The notes beneath the pieces were generated by a model, which worked only from the letters and a program-made list of their open reading frames with translations, had not been told where the DNA came from and did no database searches. 64,000 nucleotides of DNA from Chondrinema litorale (GTDB lineage Bacteria > Bacteroidota > Bacteroidia > Cytophagales > Flammeovirgaceae), in the NCBI RefSeq assembly GCF_026250525.1, contig NZ_CP111056.1, forward strand, positions 62,001 through 126,000, read 5' to 3'. Below are positions 25,369 to 36,300 of the stretch, piece after piece. The position numbers and the translations under genes are program-made. Each line of letters begins with the position of its first letter. Within the stretch, counting starts at the first letter, position 1.

Positions 25369-25980
25369 ATGACGAGCAAGGTTACTTATTACACTTTTGA
25401 AGATACACTCACCATTAAAATTGAGCCGACTGCCAGACCGATAATTAGTTTTGGGTTTATAGTTGACGTTCTTTTTAGACTAGCTCTTTTCGCCTTTACA
25501 GTGTATAGTTTTATTTATAGGCTAAAATGGCATAAACTTGAAGTATCTTCTATCATTATTCTGGTTCTAATAGCAAGCTTTGTAGTTCTAATAATATTCT
25601 TTTTTGTGAAAAGACTAATGAATTTTTTTGAAGCAGAAATATTGATTGTCAATCAGGAAAAAATAGAAATAATTACAAAAGCTTTAATTTGGCAAAAAGG
25701 CAAAAGCTATAGAGTAAAGGACATTTCTCATTTGAGTTACTTAGGTGAAGAAGAGTTGATTAATTATTCATCAGAAGCATTAAAGCATCAAACAGGTTTA
25801 TATCAAACCGCGAATGAACGTGAGCTCGATACTGAAGAAGGAAGCATCTCATTTTTCTATAATGGTTATACAGTCCGATTTGCTAAAAATGTATATTTAG
25901 AAGAAGGTGAAAATATGGTAGAAGTTATAAAGAAGTTTTGTGGTAACTTGGAAGTTAAAAGTGATTTTGATGAAGTGTAG
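25369..25980 (+). CDS. Two-helix membrane protein, unknown function
   Basis: A 203-residue protein with two N-terminal transmembrane helices (about residues 25-45 and 58-78) joined by a short basic loop, then a cytoplasmic domain of about 125 residues. This topology, with a strand-rich domain containing LIVNQEKIEIITK, resembles PH-like membrane proteins of Bacteroidota, but I cannot assign a family. Its stop codon overlaps the start of the next gene by 11 bp, so the two are probably translated together. Confidence 0.6.
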   Translation: MTSKVTYYTFEDTLTIKIEPTARPIISFGFIVDVLFRLALFAFTVYSFIYRLKWHKLEVSSIIILVLIASFVVLIIFFFVKRLMNFFEAEILIVNQEKIEIITKALIWQKGKSYRVKDISHLSYLGEEELINYSSEALKHQTGLYQTANERELDTEEGSISFFYNGYTVRFAKNVYLEEGENMVEVIKKFCGNLEVKSDFDEV

Positions 25981-26800
25981 ATTAGATTGTTATCTGATAT
26001 TGATATTATCATTTTTAATTAGTTGTCAACCAGAGAAAGAATCAAATTCGATGAAAGGTGAATGGTTTCTCTTTTATAATGTGGAGGATTATAATTCTTT
26101 TTTAAAAGATAGCTCAGCCAATAATGAGATAATTGAAATTTATGATGAAAGTCTAGAATGGAAAGGAGGTTTATTTTTTCATGATCGCTCTAAATTTCAA
26201 GGTCAATTTGCCAATTATAAAATCCTAGATGATTTTATCACTTTTACAAATAATTATGGTTTGTTAAGCACCTATAAAATTACTATTAGTGGTAATGAGT
26301 TTTTCAAATTAGAGGGTGAGGGTTTCGATCTTTATTTCTACAAGAAAGGCAATTTGAGTAATAATCTGCTAAATAATATTGAAAGATTCTATTGCAAGAA
26401 AACTATTTATACTGACGAACATCAAACAGAAAAAGAGTTTATAGAACTTCATCTAAAAAATAACAGAGAGGTGTGTTTTAATGTAAACATTTCTACTGAA
26501 TTAAATGGTTATTATACAGGTATACTTCCACAAGATTATTATGATTACCTGCTTAATCAGTTTGGTAAAGTAGATTTCAATCAGATTTTAAAATCAGAAA
26601 AAGCATCATTTAGTCATCTTGATTCTATATATATTGAAATTCAATTTAGAAATGAAACTATTACTTTTTGCCCTGAAGAACTGAATAATCCCACAAATGA
26701 TTTTCGAGATGCAATACAAGCTTTAAATAATGTATATTTATTGAACTTGTATTCAAAAGTTGATTCTATGGAATATGCTGAATTAACTCAATCAAAATAG
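25970..26800 (+). CDS. Lipoprotein of unknown function
   Basis: A 276-residue lipoprotein. The ATG at 25970 is chosen because it places a signal peptide with lipobox FLISC at the N-terminus (MKCRLDCYLILILSFLISC). A longer frame from 25940 would add ten residues before it. The start overlaps the end of the upstream membrane-protein gene by 11 bp in another frame, which indicates translational coupling. The mature part is rich in Asn, Glu and Tyr and reads like a beta-rich globular domain. No family is recognised. Confidence 0.6.
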   Translation: MKCRLDCYLILILSFLISCQPEKESNSMKGEWFLFYNVEDYNSFLKDSSANNEIIEIYDESLEWKGGLFFHDRSKFQGQFANYKILDDFITFTNNYGLLSTYKITISGNEFFKLEGEGFDLYFYKKGNLSNNLLNNIERFYCKKTIYTDEHQTEKEFIELHLKNNREVCFNVNISTELNGYYTGILPQDYYDYLLNQFGKVDFNQILKSEKASFSHLDSIYIEIQFRNETITFCPEELNNPTNDFRDAIQALNNVYLLNLYSKVDSMEYAELTQSK

Positions 26801-27053
26801 TCTATTATTAGTTATTTAAGAAATTGAATATCACCCCCAAAGTGATATATTTTAACAGAAAAGTGCTATTTATAAGTATCTTATAATCAACTTGTTACAA
26901 ACCTTATATAAAGTAACAATAATAAGAATTATTGTGTGAAACATGCTTTATACCTCATATAAAGCTCATTTTTAGTTTTTTCTGATATTTAAGAATTTAA
27001 TTCCCAATTTTTTCCAGTTTACCATGTTAATTCAGATAATTAAACAAATGTAA

Positions 27054-28361
27054 ATGGAAACGAAATCACAAGAGTTTATCGAATTGGCAGGTAAGATAGA
27101 TGCTATTTGGGTATTAATTGCAGCTGCTTTGGTTTTTTTGATGCAAGCTGGCTTTAAATGTCTAGAGGTCGGATTAGTGAGAAAAAAGCACATTGAAGCT
27201 GTCGCCATGAAAAATGTTATAGACTGGGCTGTGGCTAGTTTAATATTTTTAGTGTTTGGTTTTGGGCTTATGTTTGGCAAAGATAGTGTCGGAGTAATTG
27301 GCTCTAACCTGTTTTTTCTGTCAAACCTAGAGAGTGTTGAAGATGGCAATAGTTTAGGTATTATCTTTTTTATGTTTCAATTGGCATTTGCTGGTACTGC
27401 GCTTACAATTGTATCAGGTGCTATGTCTGAGCGAACAGGTTTTGTTCCTTATCTTGTAGCATCGGTTTTTATAGCATTATTAATTTACCCAGTGTTTGGC
27501 CATTGGGCTTGGGGTAATTTGTTTTTTGCCGATAACAAAAGCTGGTTAGCAGATTTAGGATTTATAGATTTTGCAGGTTCTACAGTGGTTCATTCGGTAG
27601 GAGCTTGGGTGTCTCTGGCAGGTTTGTCTTTGTTAGGGCCTAGAATTGGTAGGTATAACTTAGATGGTTCTCCTCGCGATATTAAGGCCTTTAATATTCC
27701 ATATGCAGCCTTAGGTTTATTTATGCTTTGGTTAGGTTGGTGGGGTTTCAACGGAGGTAGTACTCTGGCTTTTGATAGCAGTGTGGGTTTAATCATACTC
27801 AATACAAACATTGCAGGAGCAACAGGAGCCATTGTTGCATATTTCCATTGCAAATTGTTCCAGAATAAAGTCGGAATCTACGAAAAACTAATTGGTGGTG
27901 CTCTAGGTGGTTTAGTAGCAATTACAGCTTCACCTCATATCCAAACACCGTTCACATCAATGGTAATTGGTATTTTAGCTGGAGTAGTTCATAATTACGG
28001 ATTTGAGTATTTAGTAAAGAAAAGAATTGATGATGCAGTAGGCGCTATACCTGTTCATGGATTTTGTGGTGTATTGGGTACTTTGCTAGTTGTAATTTCT
28101 CCCGAAATCTTATTCACAGATGGTACTTTTAATTTTATGAGAGTAATCACGCAATTAGGTGTGCAGGCTTTAGGTGTTGCCATCTGTTTTGGTTGGGCCT
28201 TTAGTGTGGGCTTACTCATGTTTTACACTTTAAAGAAAACGGTTGGGCTAAGAGTTTCTCCTGATGAAGAAAGAGAAGGAATTACCTTGTTCCCTAAGAT
28301 AAAAGAAAAAGATGAACAAATTGATGAAGACGAACTCAAGAAATTACTAAGTGAATTTTAA
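27054..28361 (+). CDS. amt: Ammonium transporter
   Basis: A 435-residue Amt/MEP/Rh-family channel with 11 predicted transmembrane helices. The conserved segments are present: FAGSTVVHSVGAWVSLAG with the first pore histidine, VGAIPVHGFCGVLGTL with the second, and FMLWLGWWGFNGG. It conducts ammonium across the inner membrane. No signal peptide is seen, in contrast to proteobacterial AmtB. The C-terminal tail is longer and more acidic than usual (KIKEKDEQIDEDELKKLL). No GlnK gene is adjacent; the next small gene does not look like PII. The 253-bp spacer upstream holds nothing recognisable. Confidence 0.93.
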   Translation: METKSQEFIELAGKIDAIWVLIAAALVFLMQAGFKCLEVGLVRKKHIEAVAMKNVIDWAVASLIFLVFGFGLMFGKDSVGVIGSNLFFLSNLESVEDGNSLGIIFFMFQLAFAGTALTIVSGAMSERTGFVPYLVASVFIALLIYPVFGHWAWGNLFFADNKSWLADLGFIDFAGSTVVHSVGAWVSLAGLSLLGPRIGRYNLDGSPRDIKAFNIPYAALGLFMLWLGWWGFNGGSTLAFDSSVGLIILNTNIAGATGAIVAYFHCKLFQNKVGIYEKLIGGALGGLVAITASPHIQTPFTSMVIGILAGVVHNYGFEYLVKKRIDDAVGAIPVHGFCGVLGTLLVVISPEILFTDGTFNFMRVITQLGVQALGVAICFGWAFSVGLLMFYTLKKTVGLRVSPDEEREGITLFPKIKEKDEQIDEDELKKLLSEF

Positions 28362-28382
28362 TGGCCTGTAAAACAAAACATA

Positions 28383-28634
28383 ATGGTAGAAAACATCAAT
28401 ATTGCTCAGGTATCAATTTGCAGTTCAGATACAAATTTTGACCTAGTCACCTTGCACCAATTTCTAAAGATTCCTTCTTTAAAACGCAATGAACTTATTA
28501 TGCAACAGAAAATAGAGTTTATTGATATTGCAGGTGACAAAATCAATTTAATAGATGGTTTAAGAGCTATTACTAGTTTGATAAAAAAATTGAGAGAAGA
28601 AGGTTCATATTCAAATTATATAGAGAACCAATAA
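28383..28634 (+). CDS. Small protein of unknown function downstream of amt
   Basis: An 83-residue protein 21 bp after amt, on the same strand and followed by a terminator, so it is probably cotranscribed. It has no membrane segment or signal peptide. Sequence features are limited to a LVTLHQFLKIPSLKRNELIMQ stretch and an IKKLREEG helix near the end. It is shorter than PII proteins (about 112 residues) and lacks their T-loop, so it is not GlnK. Function unknown. Confidence 0.5.
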   Translation: MVENINIAQVSICSSDTNFDLVTLHQFLKIPSLKRNELIMQQKIEFIDIAGDKINLIDGLRAITSLIKKLREEGSYSNYIENQ

Positions 28635-28641
28635 GCGTTAA

Positions 28642-28676
28642 ATGGTAAGTTTGTTTTCAGAAGCTTGCCATTTTTT
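28642..28676 (+). terminator. Terminator after amt and its small partner
   Basis: Stem ATGGTAAG (28642-28649) and CTTGCCAT (28664-28671, one G-U pair) is followed by a run of six T residues. Confidence 0.8.
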
Positions 28677-28765
28677 CTTTTATAAATAGACACTTCAAAC
28701 ACCACAGGATAAGACCATCATTTTTTAGTAAGAAATTACTTAGCTTTAAATAGTAACACTTTATT

Positions 28766-29752
28766 ATGAAGATGAAAACTACTTTAAACGCTATTATTTT
28801 TTTGTGTGTAACCCAATTCATTAGCTGTAATTCTGAGCAGCAAGGCCAATCGCATGTTGAGATTAAAGAAGAACCTACCTTAAAAGAAAATTGGTGGCAA
28901 ATTGCTGCGGTTCCAGATTTGGGCGAGTATAATAATGATAAAATGGAACCAGTCGATTTTGCTATTTGGCAGGCTGAAGATGATACATGGCAATTGGTTT
29001 CTTGTATTAGATATTGTGGTGAAAATGGAGATTTTCGTGTTTTGCATCGTTGGGAAGGTCAAGAGCTTACAGACACATTATGGCAACCCAAAGGGATTTT
29101 TATGATGGCAGATTCTACCCTTGGCGAAGAACATGGTTGGATTCAGGCTCCTTATGTGGTTCAACAAAATAATGTATACAAATTTTTTTATGGTGGAGGT
29201 GGGCAAATCTGTTTGGCAGAAGGGACAGATGGCAAGCACTTTCAAAGGCAAATTCAGGCAAATGGCAAAACAAGCATTTTTGAGGGTGAAGAATATGATC
29301 GCGCCAGAGATATTATGATTATGAATTACGATAATGAGTATTATGGCTATTATACTGGTAGTATAATAAACAGTTGGCCAGAAGATACAAAAGGCGCTGT
29401 GTTTTGTAGAAAATCGAAAGATTTAAAACAATGGGGAGAAGAAGTAAAAGTATCCGAAACGGAAGAAAATGTAGTTGACTTTTTATCTTCCGAATGTCCG
29501 CAGGTTATACATAGAAATGGGTTTTTCTATCTCTTTAAGACACAGGAATATAAACCCGGAGAGCAAAGAACCACTGTCTTTCGGTCAGATAATCCACTTA
29601 ATTTTGGTATAGGTACCGATAGCCTAAAAGTTAAAACATTGCCAATCTCGGCACCAGAATTATTTACTTATAATGGGAAGCATTATATGGCGGCACTTAT
29701 GCCAGATTTAAAAGGAATTAGAATTTCTGAATTAAATTGGGAAGGTATATGA
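28766..29752 (+). CDS. Secreted beta-propeller glycosidase-like lipoprotein
   Basis: A 328-residue lipoprotein (lipobox QFISC near residue 19). The mature part looks like the five-bladed beta-propeller shared by GH32, GH43 and related glycosidases: repeated Trp/Tyr-rich blades such as GWIQAPYVVQQNNVYKFFYG, YYGYYTGSI, SECPQVIHRNGFFYLF and SAPELFTYNGKHYMA. Acidic residues in blade positions (FLSSECPQV, ISAPELF) could be catalytic, but a specific GH family cannot be fixed by eye. It probably acts on surface or periplasmic oligosaccharides. The gene has its own 130-bp leader after a terminator and is followed 26 bp later by the LRR gene. Confidence 0.65.
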   Translation: MKMKTTLNAIIFLCVTQFISCNSEQQGQSHVEIKEEPTLKENWWQIAAVPDLGEYNNDKMEPVDFAIWQAEDDTWQLVSCIRYCGENGDFRVLHRWEGQELTDTLWQPKGIFMMADSTLGEEHGWIQAPYVVQQNNVYKFFYGGGGQICLAEGTDGKHFQRQIQANGKTSIFEGEEYDRARDIMIMNYDNEYYGYYTGSIINSWPEDTKGAVFCRKSKDLKQWGEEVKVSETEENVVDFLSSECPQVIHRNGFFYLFKTQEYKPGEQRTTVFRSDNPLNFGIGTDSLKVKTLPISAPELFTYNGKHYMAALMPDLKGIRISELNWEGI

Positions 29753-29778
29753 ATAATGTAAATGTTAGAGTGTAAAAA

Positions 29779-30660
29779 ATGAGAAAATATAGTGAGGATT
29801 TAAGTAAAATAGTCGACGGATTTGAATTTTGGAAAAATGAAAAATTAGGAGATCTGTTAGTTTTAGATAAAGAAAATCTCCAAAGTGGGTTGGAGTATAT
29901 AAAGACTCATGGTATAAAGAATATCGTAATAGGTAACATAGGTGAGCATCTTTTAACAAACCTTGACTTTTTAAAATATTATGAATTTATAGAAGTAATT
30001 TTTATTGGTCCTGATAACATTTATCTTAGTGGTTTAGCATATCTTAAAAATTTAAAAGTATTTAGATCAAGTGCTGACCTGAAAGATATAATTGATTTTA
30101 ATTGGTTCCCTGTATTAGAGGAGTGTATGATAATATGGAACAAAAAGTATGTAAAGAATATTGAGAAATGTACCTCTTTAAAAAGTCTAAGTATTTTTAA
30201 ATATAAATCAACATCATTGGAAACCCTTTCGGGGTTACATAACTTAAATTACTTGGATATCAAGTTTAGTAATATTAATAATTTATCAGGTATTGAAACT
30301 TTAAATAAGCTGAAAAACTTAATTTTTTATACTTGTTCTAAGTTGGAAGATATTAACGATCTAAAAAAACTTAAAGCTCCACTAACTGAATTAAACTTTT
30401 ATAAATGTAAGAAAATCCGAGACTTTTCTATAGTAAATAAACTAATGTCACTGGAATCTTTAGTTTTGTATGGATGTGGAGAAATACCATCAATTCATTT
30501 TATTAGAGATTTACCTAAATTGGCTGATATTAATTTTTTTGAGACTAAAGTCTTGGATGGAGATATATCCCCTTGTATCGGTTTAGAATATGCTGGTTTT
30601 GAAAATAAAAAACACTATTCTCATACATTTGAAGAAATTGAAGCTTTAAATAAATCTTGA
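29779..30660 (+). CDS. Leucine-rich-repeat protein
   Basis: A 293-residue protein without a signal peptide or membrane segment. From about residue 60 it is built of 22-25-residue leucine-rich repeats (LKNLKVFRSSADL, CTSLKSLSIFKY, LHNLNYLDIKFSNINNL, LNKLKNLIFYTCSKLEDI, LMSLESLVLYGCGEI). These form a curved protein-binding scaffold. The N-terminal 55 residues are not repeat-like. It resembles cytoplasmic LRR proteins scattered in Bacteroidota with no known role. It lies 9 bp before the hydrolase gene. Confidence 0.7.
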   Translation: MRKYSEDLSKIVDGFEFWKNEKLGDLLVLDKENLQSGLEYIKTHGIKNIVIGNIGEHLLTNLDFLKYYEFIEVIFIGPDNIYLSGLAYLKNLKVFRSSADLKDIIDFNWFPVLEECMIIWNKKYVKNIEKCTSLKSLSIFKYKSTSLETLSGLHNLNYLDIKFSNINNLSGIETLNKLKNLIFYTCSKLEDINDLKKLKAPLTELNFYKCKKIRDFSIVNKLMSLESLVLYGCGEIPSIHFIRDLPKLADINFFETKVLDGDISPCIGLEYAGFENKKHYSHTFEEIEALNKS

Positions 30661-30669
30661 TGAAGTAAT

Positions 30670-31965
30670 ATGGAATCAATTGAGATTAATAATTTGGTTA
30701 TTCTGTATTCGCTTCAATTACAGAAAAATTTATTATTACCAAGTGAGTCTTTGGAGGTAACCTTAAAACCTTGGTTGGTAGATAAAAATTGGCAACCTTC
30801 GGGTAATTATTATATAGAAATATCCATTGTAAACAGGGCTTATGAAGAGGTGAAATACTGTTCGGCTTTTAAGCTAGAGAAAATACATACACACCATTTT
30901 ACAGTTAGCACAAATGAGTTTGGTAACCATGCGAATTACTTTCTACTATATATCTTAAAAAATGAGTTTAATGAAGTATTGGTGAGTATCAGCAAAGAAT
31001 TCATCATTTCAACAGAAATTAAATCTGAATTAACAGTTTTTGAAAAATCCTATCAAAGACTGCGAAATACAAATAATTCCAATAAGCCAGCTGTACCGTT
31101 AGCTATTGAGACAGTAGATTTCATAGCCGATATGTATCTTCCGGCATTAGCTAAAAGCTTTAAAGAAACCGAAATTACAGGGCCGAAAGTTCCTTTAGCT
31201 TTGCAGGCTACCAAATATGCGTCTTGTGCTCAAATTCCAAGTATTGATGAAATAGAAGAGAGACTAAGTTTTGCTAAACAGTTAATTAGTGAGATAGTGG
31301 ACGAAGAAGTAAAATCAATATTCAAAAGTGAAGTGCAAATAGCAATTCATTCAACTAATGGTGAGTTTTTGCAGTGCTTACTGTATTTGCCAAAAAGGTT
31401 TCATCATTTGGGTAATTATGGTTTGCTAGTTGGTTTGCATGGTGCAGGCATGGATGGCAAAAGTTTCATGAATGCCTTTGAAAACGATGGTAAAAATCAA
31501 TTGAAAGAATTTGCCGAAAAACATCAATACATCATTGTATTACCTTTTACCAATGAACCACTGTCCATTTATAATGAGCAAGAGTGTGATAATATTATGA
31601 ATATTGTAGAAAGGTTGATTGCAGCTTACACTTCGATAGATAAAGAAAAAGTGATGATTTTGGGCCATTCTATGGGCTGTTTAGGAGCTTGGAAATTAGG
31701 TAATCAACATGTAAATAAATTTGAAAAAGTAATACTCATTTCTGGCTTGGTCGATACATCAATAGCAAAATCTGAAAATATTTCACTTATTTATGCTTTT
31801 GGAGAAAAAGATGAGGTAGTTTCAGTACCATTACTCAGAGAGCAAAATGATTTTTTTATTAAAAAATTCAGTCGGATTCAATCTTGTATTTATCCAGAAG
31901 AGAATCATGTAAGTGTGTTGAAGAAACTGAATGATTGCTTTAAAAAAGAAAAATTGCTACAGTAG
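30670..31965 (+). CDS. Alpha/beta hydrolase (esterase/feruloyl-esterase-like)
   Basis: A 431-residue protein. The first 150 residues form a separate beta-rich domain of unknown type. The C-terminal 210 residues are an alpha/beta hydrolase: oxyanion segment LLVGLHGAGMDG, nucleophile elbow ILGHSMGCLGAW (Ser in GxSxG), acid in FGEKDEVV and histidine in PEENHVSV. The layout resembles PHB-depolymerase-like and feruloyl-esterase-like enzymes. No signal peptide is visible, so a cytoplasmic role is likely despite similarity to secreted esterases. The start is 9 bp after the LRR gene stop, so they may be coupled. Confidence 0.75.
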   Translation: MESIEINNLVILYSLQLQKNLLLPSESLEVTLKPWLVDKNWQPSGNYYIEISIVNRAYEEVKYCSAFKLEKIHTHHFTVSTNEFGNHANYFLLYILKNEFNEVLVSISKEFIISTEIKSELTVFEKSYQRLRNTNNSNKPAVPLAIETVDFIADMYLPALAKSFKETEITGPKVPLALQATKYASCAQIPSIDEIEERLSFAKQLISEIVDEEVKSIFKSEVQIAIHSTNGEFLQCLLYLPKRFHHLGNYGLLVGLHGAGMDGKSFMNAFENDGKNQLKEFAEKHQYIIVLPFTNEPLSIYNEQECDNIMNIVERLIAAYTSIDKEKVMILGHSMGCLGAWKLGNQHVNKFEKVILISGLVDTSIAKSENISLIYAFGEKDEVVSVPLLREQNDFFIKKFSRIQSCIYPEENHVSVLKKLNDCFKKEKLLQ

Positions 31966-32076
31966 CAAACTGTGTCTGTAGCGTGCAGAACCTGCTTTCT
32001 AGAGAAAATGAACTAAAAAAACGTAACCAAGCTTTAGAAATACAGTATTATAAGGCATGGTTAATTTTTTTATACT

Positions 32077-33276
32077 ATGAAAAGATATTTTTTTCTGATA
32101 TTGATGATAGGTTTAAGTACACTTCAGGTACTTGCTCAAAAAGATTATCAAAAAAATGATCATGTTAGTTTGGAAGTGAACACCCGAAATAATGATTATG
32201 TGATTGATTACCAATTCAAAGATCATTGGGGTAATATGCAAAATTTTCACTTACAATATAACAAGGAACAAACGGATGACATGATTGGGAAGTTTGGAAT
32301 TCCAAAGTCTATGTTTGAAAGGTTTATTGTTACACCAGAAACCATAAAAAAGAGAGACAGGATTTTAAAAGAGGGTTTGTTTAAAAAAGAAGGAAATTAT
32401 TTAAATATAGATTATAGTGCTGTAGTAAATTATTACGCTCCTGTTGTTTGTCAGCCAATAGCTAATCTAATTATCGATAGACTGCAAAATTTAGATAAAG
32501 ATAGTAGAAAAAACAGGATAGAACTGGCAATGAAGTTTGTACAGGATATTCCCTATGGAGTACCTGATATAGACAAACAGCGTATTTATAGAGGAGGACT
32601 TCATGTACCATCAGAAATATTCTTAAAAGGTTATGGAGACTGCGATTCAAAATCTCTATTGTTCACAGGTATACTTTCTTATTTGATCAATCCAGATGAT
32701 GTGATCTTGTTCCGTTTACCAGACCATGTAGCACCATTTGTTAGGGGGAATGTTACTAGTGGAAGCAGTTATTTAAATTTAAAAGGAAAGACCTATTTAA
32801 TTGCAGAAACTGCTGGACCGGGCAGACCTAATCTTGGGATTAGTAGAGAGAATCAAAAAATAACTGGTGAGGTACACGAAATCACTTTCAACCCTAATAT
32901 GTTTTATAGCTCAAGCGAATTGACTGCTTTTAAAAACATAAGTAAGAGTAATAGTTTTGTGGCAAGCACAGAAAAAGGGGTATATAAACTCTTCTTTGTA
33001 AACAACACAAAAGAAGATATTTATGTGCTTTTGTATGTACAAGATAAAAGTGAAGAATGGGAAACTAAGGCTTGGTACAAACTAAAGCCAGGAGAAAAAG
33101 CCTATTTGGCAGATACACCTAACACTTCATTTTACTATTATGCAACCAGTAAATCAAAATCTTATTACTGGGGTGGACACGACCATTTTATCAAATTCGA
33201 TAATGAAAAATACGGTCTAAAGAAAAATACCATCCACGAGAATGAGTTTGTGGATTTTACGCTGCATTTGGGTTGA
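32077..33276 (+). CDS. Exported transglutaminase-like cysteine protein
   Basis: A 399-residue protein with a signal peptide ending QVLAQ. The central region has the spacing of a transglutaminase-like cysteine protease fold: the catalytic Cys in GYGDCDSKSLLF, a His about 30 residues later in RLPDHVAPF, and an acidic residue in YLIAETAGPG. The GDC-D-K-L motif is typical. The C-terminal 110 residues (about 290-399) look like a separate beta-sandwich with Tyr/Lys-rich strands. It could cleave or cross-link peptides in the periplasm; the role is unknown. It ends at a perfect palindromic terminator shared with the convergent adhesin gene. Confidence 0.65.
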   Translation: MKRYFFLILMIGLSTLQVLAQKDYQKNDHVSLEVNTRNNDYVIDYQFKDHWGNMQNFHLQYNKEQTDDMIGKFGIPKSMFERFIVTPETIKKRDRILKEGLFKKEGNYLNIDYSAVVNYYAPVVCQPIANLIIDRLQNLDKDSRKNRIELAMKFVQDIPYGVPDIDKQRIYRGGLHVPSEIFLKGYGDCDSKSLLFTGILSYLINPDDVILFRLPDHVAPFVRGNVTSGSSYLNLKGKTYLIAETAGPGRPNLGISRENQKITGEVHEITFNPNMFYSSSELTAFKNISKSNSFVASTEKGVYKLFFVNNTKEDIYVLLYVQDKSEEWETKAWYKLKPGEKAYLADTPNTSFYYYATSKSKSYYWGGHDHFIKFDNEKYGLKKNTIHENEFVDFTLHLG

Positions 33277-33300
33277 AAAGGCATTATTTAATGCCTTTTC
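33275..33300. terminator. Bidirectional terminator between convergent genes
   Basis: A perfect 12-bp stem with a 2-nt loop (GAAAAGGCATTA, TT, then its complement). The A4 and T4 runs within the arms let it work both ways. It lies between the stop codons of the transglutaminase-like and adhesin genes. Confidence 0.8.
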
Positions 33301-33311
33301 AGTTTGATAAT

Positions 33312-36300
33312 TTAGTTTTTAACTATCTTGAATGTTTTTTCATTTATTTGAACAAAGTACATTCCACTAGCAAAATCAGAGGTATCAATTATTAAATTAG
33401 ACATGCTGTTTGAACTTTGATAAACTGTTTGCCCAAAATTGTTGAATATCTTTATATCTAATTCTTCAAGTGTATTACCTGTATAATTGGTATCTATATA
33501 CAAAAAGTCAGCAGTTGGATTTGGATAAATTTTTAATTGTTTAGTAATTAAATCTTCTGTGGCGGTAATAGCAGAATATTTAGCGATAATAGTTAAATCT
33601 CCCGTTATACTGTCATACTCTGTATCCCAACCTTCAAATGTAAATTCTTCTCTTTCAGGTTCAGAAGGAGCCGAAGCAGTATTTCCATATTCAACAGTAT
33701 CAGTTTTTATAATTGTACCATCGTAATCTGTGAAGTTCACTATATAACTATTGATAGTATATTGGGCTGTGATGGTTAAGTTTTCAGTTATACTATCAAA
33801 TTCAACACTCCAACCATCAAAAGTGTATCCTTCTCTTTCAGGTTCGGTAGGTGCTGAAGCTGTACTTCCATATTCAACAGTATCACTTTTTAAAATTGTA
33901 CCTTTGTAATCTGTGAAATTCACTATATAACTATTGATAGTATATTGGGCTGTGATGCTTAAGTCTTCAGTTACATAATCATATTCTGTGTCCCACCCAT
34001 TAAAAGTGTATCCTTCTCTTTCAGGTAGCGTAGGAGCTGAGGCTGTATTTCCATATTCGACAGTATCACTTTTTAAAATTGTACCATCGTAATCTGTGAA
34101 ATTCACAATATAAATATTGATAGAGTATTGAGCAGTTACTGTTGTTAACCAATCAGTTACATAGTCAAATGAAGTATCCCAGCCAGTAAAAGTATAACCT
34201 TCTCTTTGAGGGTTCTCTGGGCTATTGGCAGCCTCACCGAAATATACAGTATCTCTTTTTAGTATAGTTTCATCATAATCAACAAATGTTACATAATACA
34301 TTAGTTTGAAGAATTTTGCAGTATAAAATAAATCTTCATTCTCTGATGTGACTTTCCATTCATAAAAGAAATATCCATCATGCTTAGGACCATCAGGATA
34401 GATAGGAGTTTCTCCATTTTTTAATGTTTGGATATCTATAATTGATCCATCTAAATCTATGAAGGTATGTGTAACAAAGTTTTTAAAATAGGTGGCATTA
34501 ACAGTAATATCTTCGCTAAAATATTCAAAATCAGTATCCCAACCATTAAAAGTATAGCCTTCACGTTTTGGTTCTTCTGGAGGAATTACTGTTGTTCCAT
34601 ATGTAACTATTTCAGATTTTAAGATTGCTCCATCAAAATCAACAAAAGTTATAGAATAACTATTGATAGTATATTGAGCAGTAATATTTATATCTTTAGT
34701 GATATTATCAAAATCAGTATCCCAACCAATAAAAGTATAGCCTTCTCTTTTAGCATTGTCAGGAGCTGTGGCAGCATTACCGAATGTAACTGTTTCATTT
34801 TTTAATATTGATCCATTATAATTAAGGAACATTACTAAATAACTATTGATAGTGTATTGAGCAGTAACAGTTAAATTTTCAGTTACATTGTCAAATTCAA
34901 TATCCCAGCCAATAAAAGTGTAACCTTCTCTTTTGGGGTTAACAGGAGGTTTTGCAGTATTACCAGATACTACAGTTTGACTATTTAATAGGGAATTATC
35001 AAAATCAACAAAAGAAACTGTGTAATTTTTTAGATATTGAGCGGTAACTATTAAGTCTTCACTTACATTACTAAATTCAATATCCCACCCATTAAAAATG
35101 TATCCTTCTCTTTCAGGAACTTCAGGTGCTGGAGCACCATAGCCAATTTCTACAAATTGATTTTTTAATATCGTGCCATCAAAATCTACAAAAGTTATAA
35201 GAAATAGTTCAATGTCGTTATTGATAATCCATCCATAATTATTTATTAAATTGTCTCGTGCATCTTTTGCTTTATAATAGAAATGGCCAGCGGCACCAAG
35301 AGTAATATTGTTAGGTACATTAGAGTTTGATGCCCATCCTATTAATGTTGTATTATAATTATCATTTGACATTCCACACAAATCTAACATGTTTTCCATA
35401 TTTGTAACATTACTAATATCCCAGTTTCCTATATTTTGATTAAAAGCCGTTGCATACCAAAATAAGTAAGACATATCAGTAGTATTGCTTACATCCCAAC
35501 TACTTAAATCTTGATTAAAAAATTTTGTAGACATGAACATATAAGACATGTTAATAACTTTACTCACATTCCAATTACTTATGTCTTGATTAAAAGATGT
35601 TGTTTGTGTAAACATCGAATTCATATCAGTTACATTACTCACATCCCAGGTTCCAATATCTTGGTTAAAGATTGCACCAGTAAACATGTATGACATATTT
35701 GATACATTACCTACATTCCAAGCTCCAATATCTTGATTAAAAGATTTATTGTAATGAAACATAAAAGACATATCAGTAACATTGCTTACGTCCCAATTAC
35801 CAATATTTTGATTAAAAGAATTAGCATCTTTAAAGAGATATGACATATTTATGACTTTACTCACATTCCAGTTTCCAATATTTTGATTAAAAGAGCTTGC
35901 TTCTCTAAACATCTCTCTCATATCAGTAACATTGCTAACATCCCAACCACTAATATCTTGATTGAATGAACTAGCTCGTTTAAACATACTAGACATAAAA
36001 ATAACCTTACTCACATCCCAATTACTTATGTCTTGATTGAAGGATGTTGCTTCTTTAAACATAAAATGCATATATTGAACCTTACTTACATCCCAACTAC
36101 TAATATTCGCATTAAAGGAACTTGCGCCATTAAACATTCCAGTTAGATCGTAAACATATGTGAAGTCAGGTATATCTGAAGCAGACATATTCATATTTTT
36201 ACAATTATAAAATGCATTATTCATAGAATTCCACTGTATGTCACCCCATTGAGCGATATCTACAATTTTTTGGGCATTACTTTCTGTGGAATTAAAGAAA

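Noticed and set aside
28383..28634. GlnK/PII partner of the ammonium transporter
   Set aside because: It is only 83 residues and lacks the T-loop and other PII signatures.
31966..32076. Remnant coding sequence before the transglutaminase-like gene
   Set aside because: A short open frame reads LLSRENELKKRNQALEI, but it has no start or recognised family and cannot be supported.
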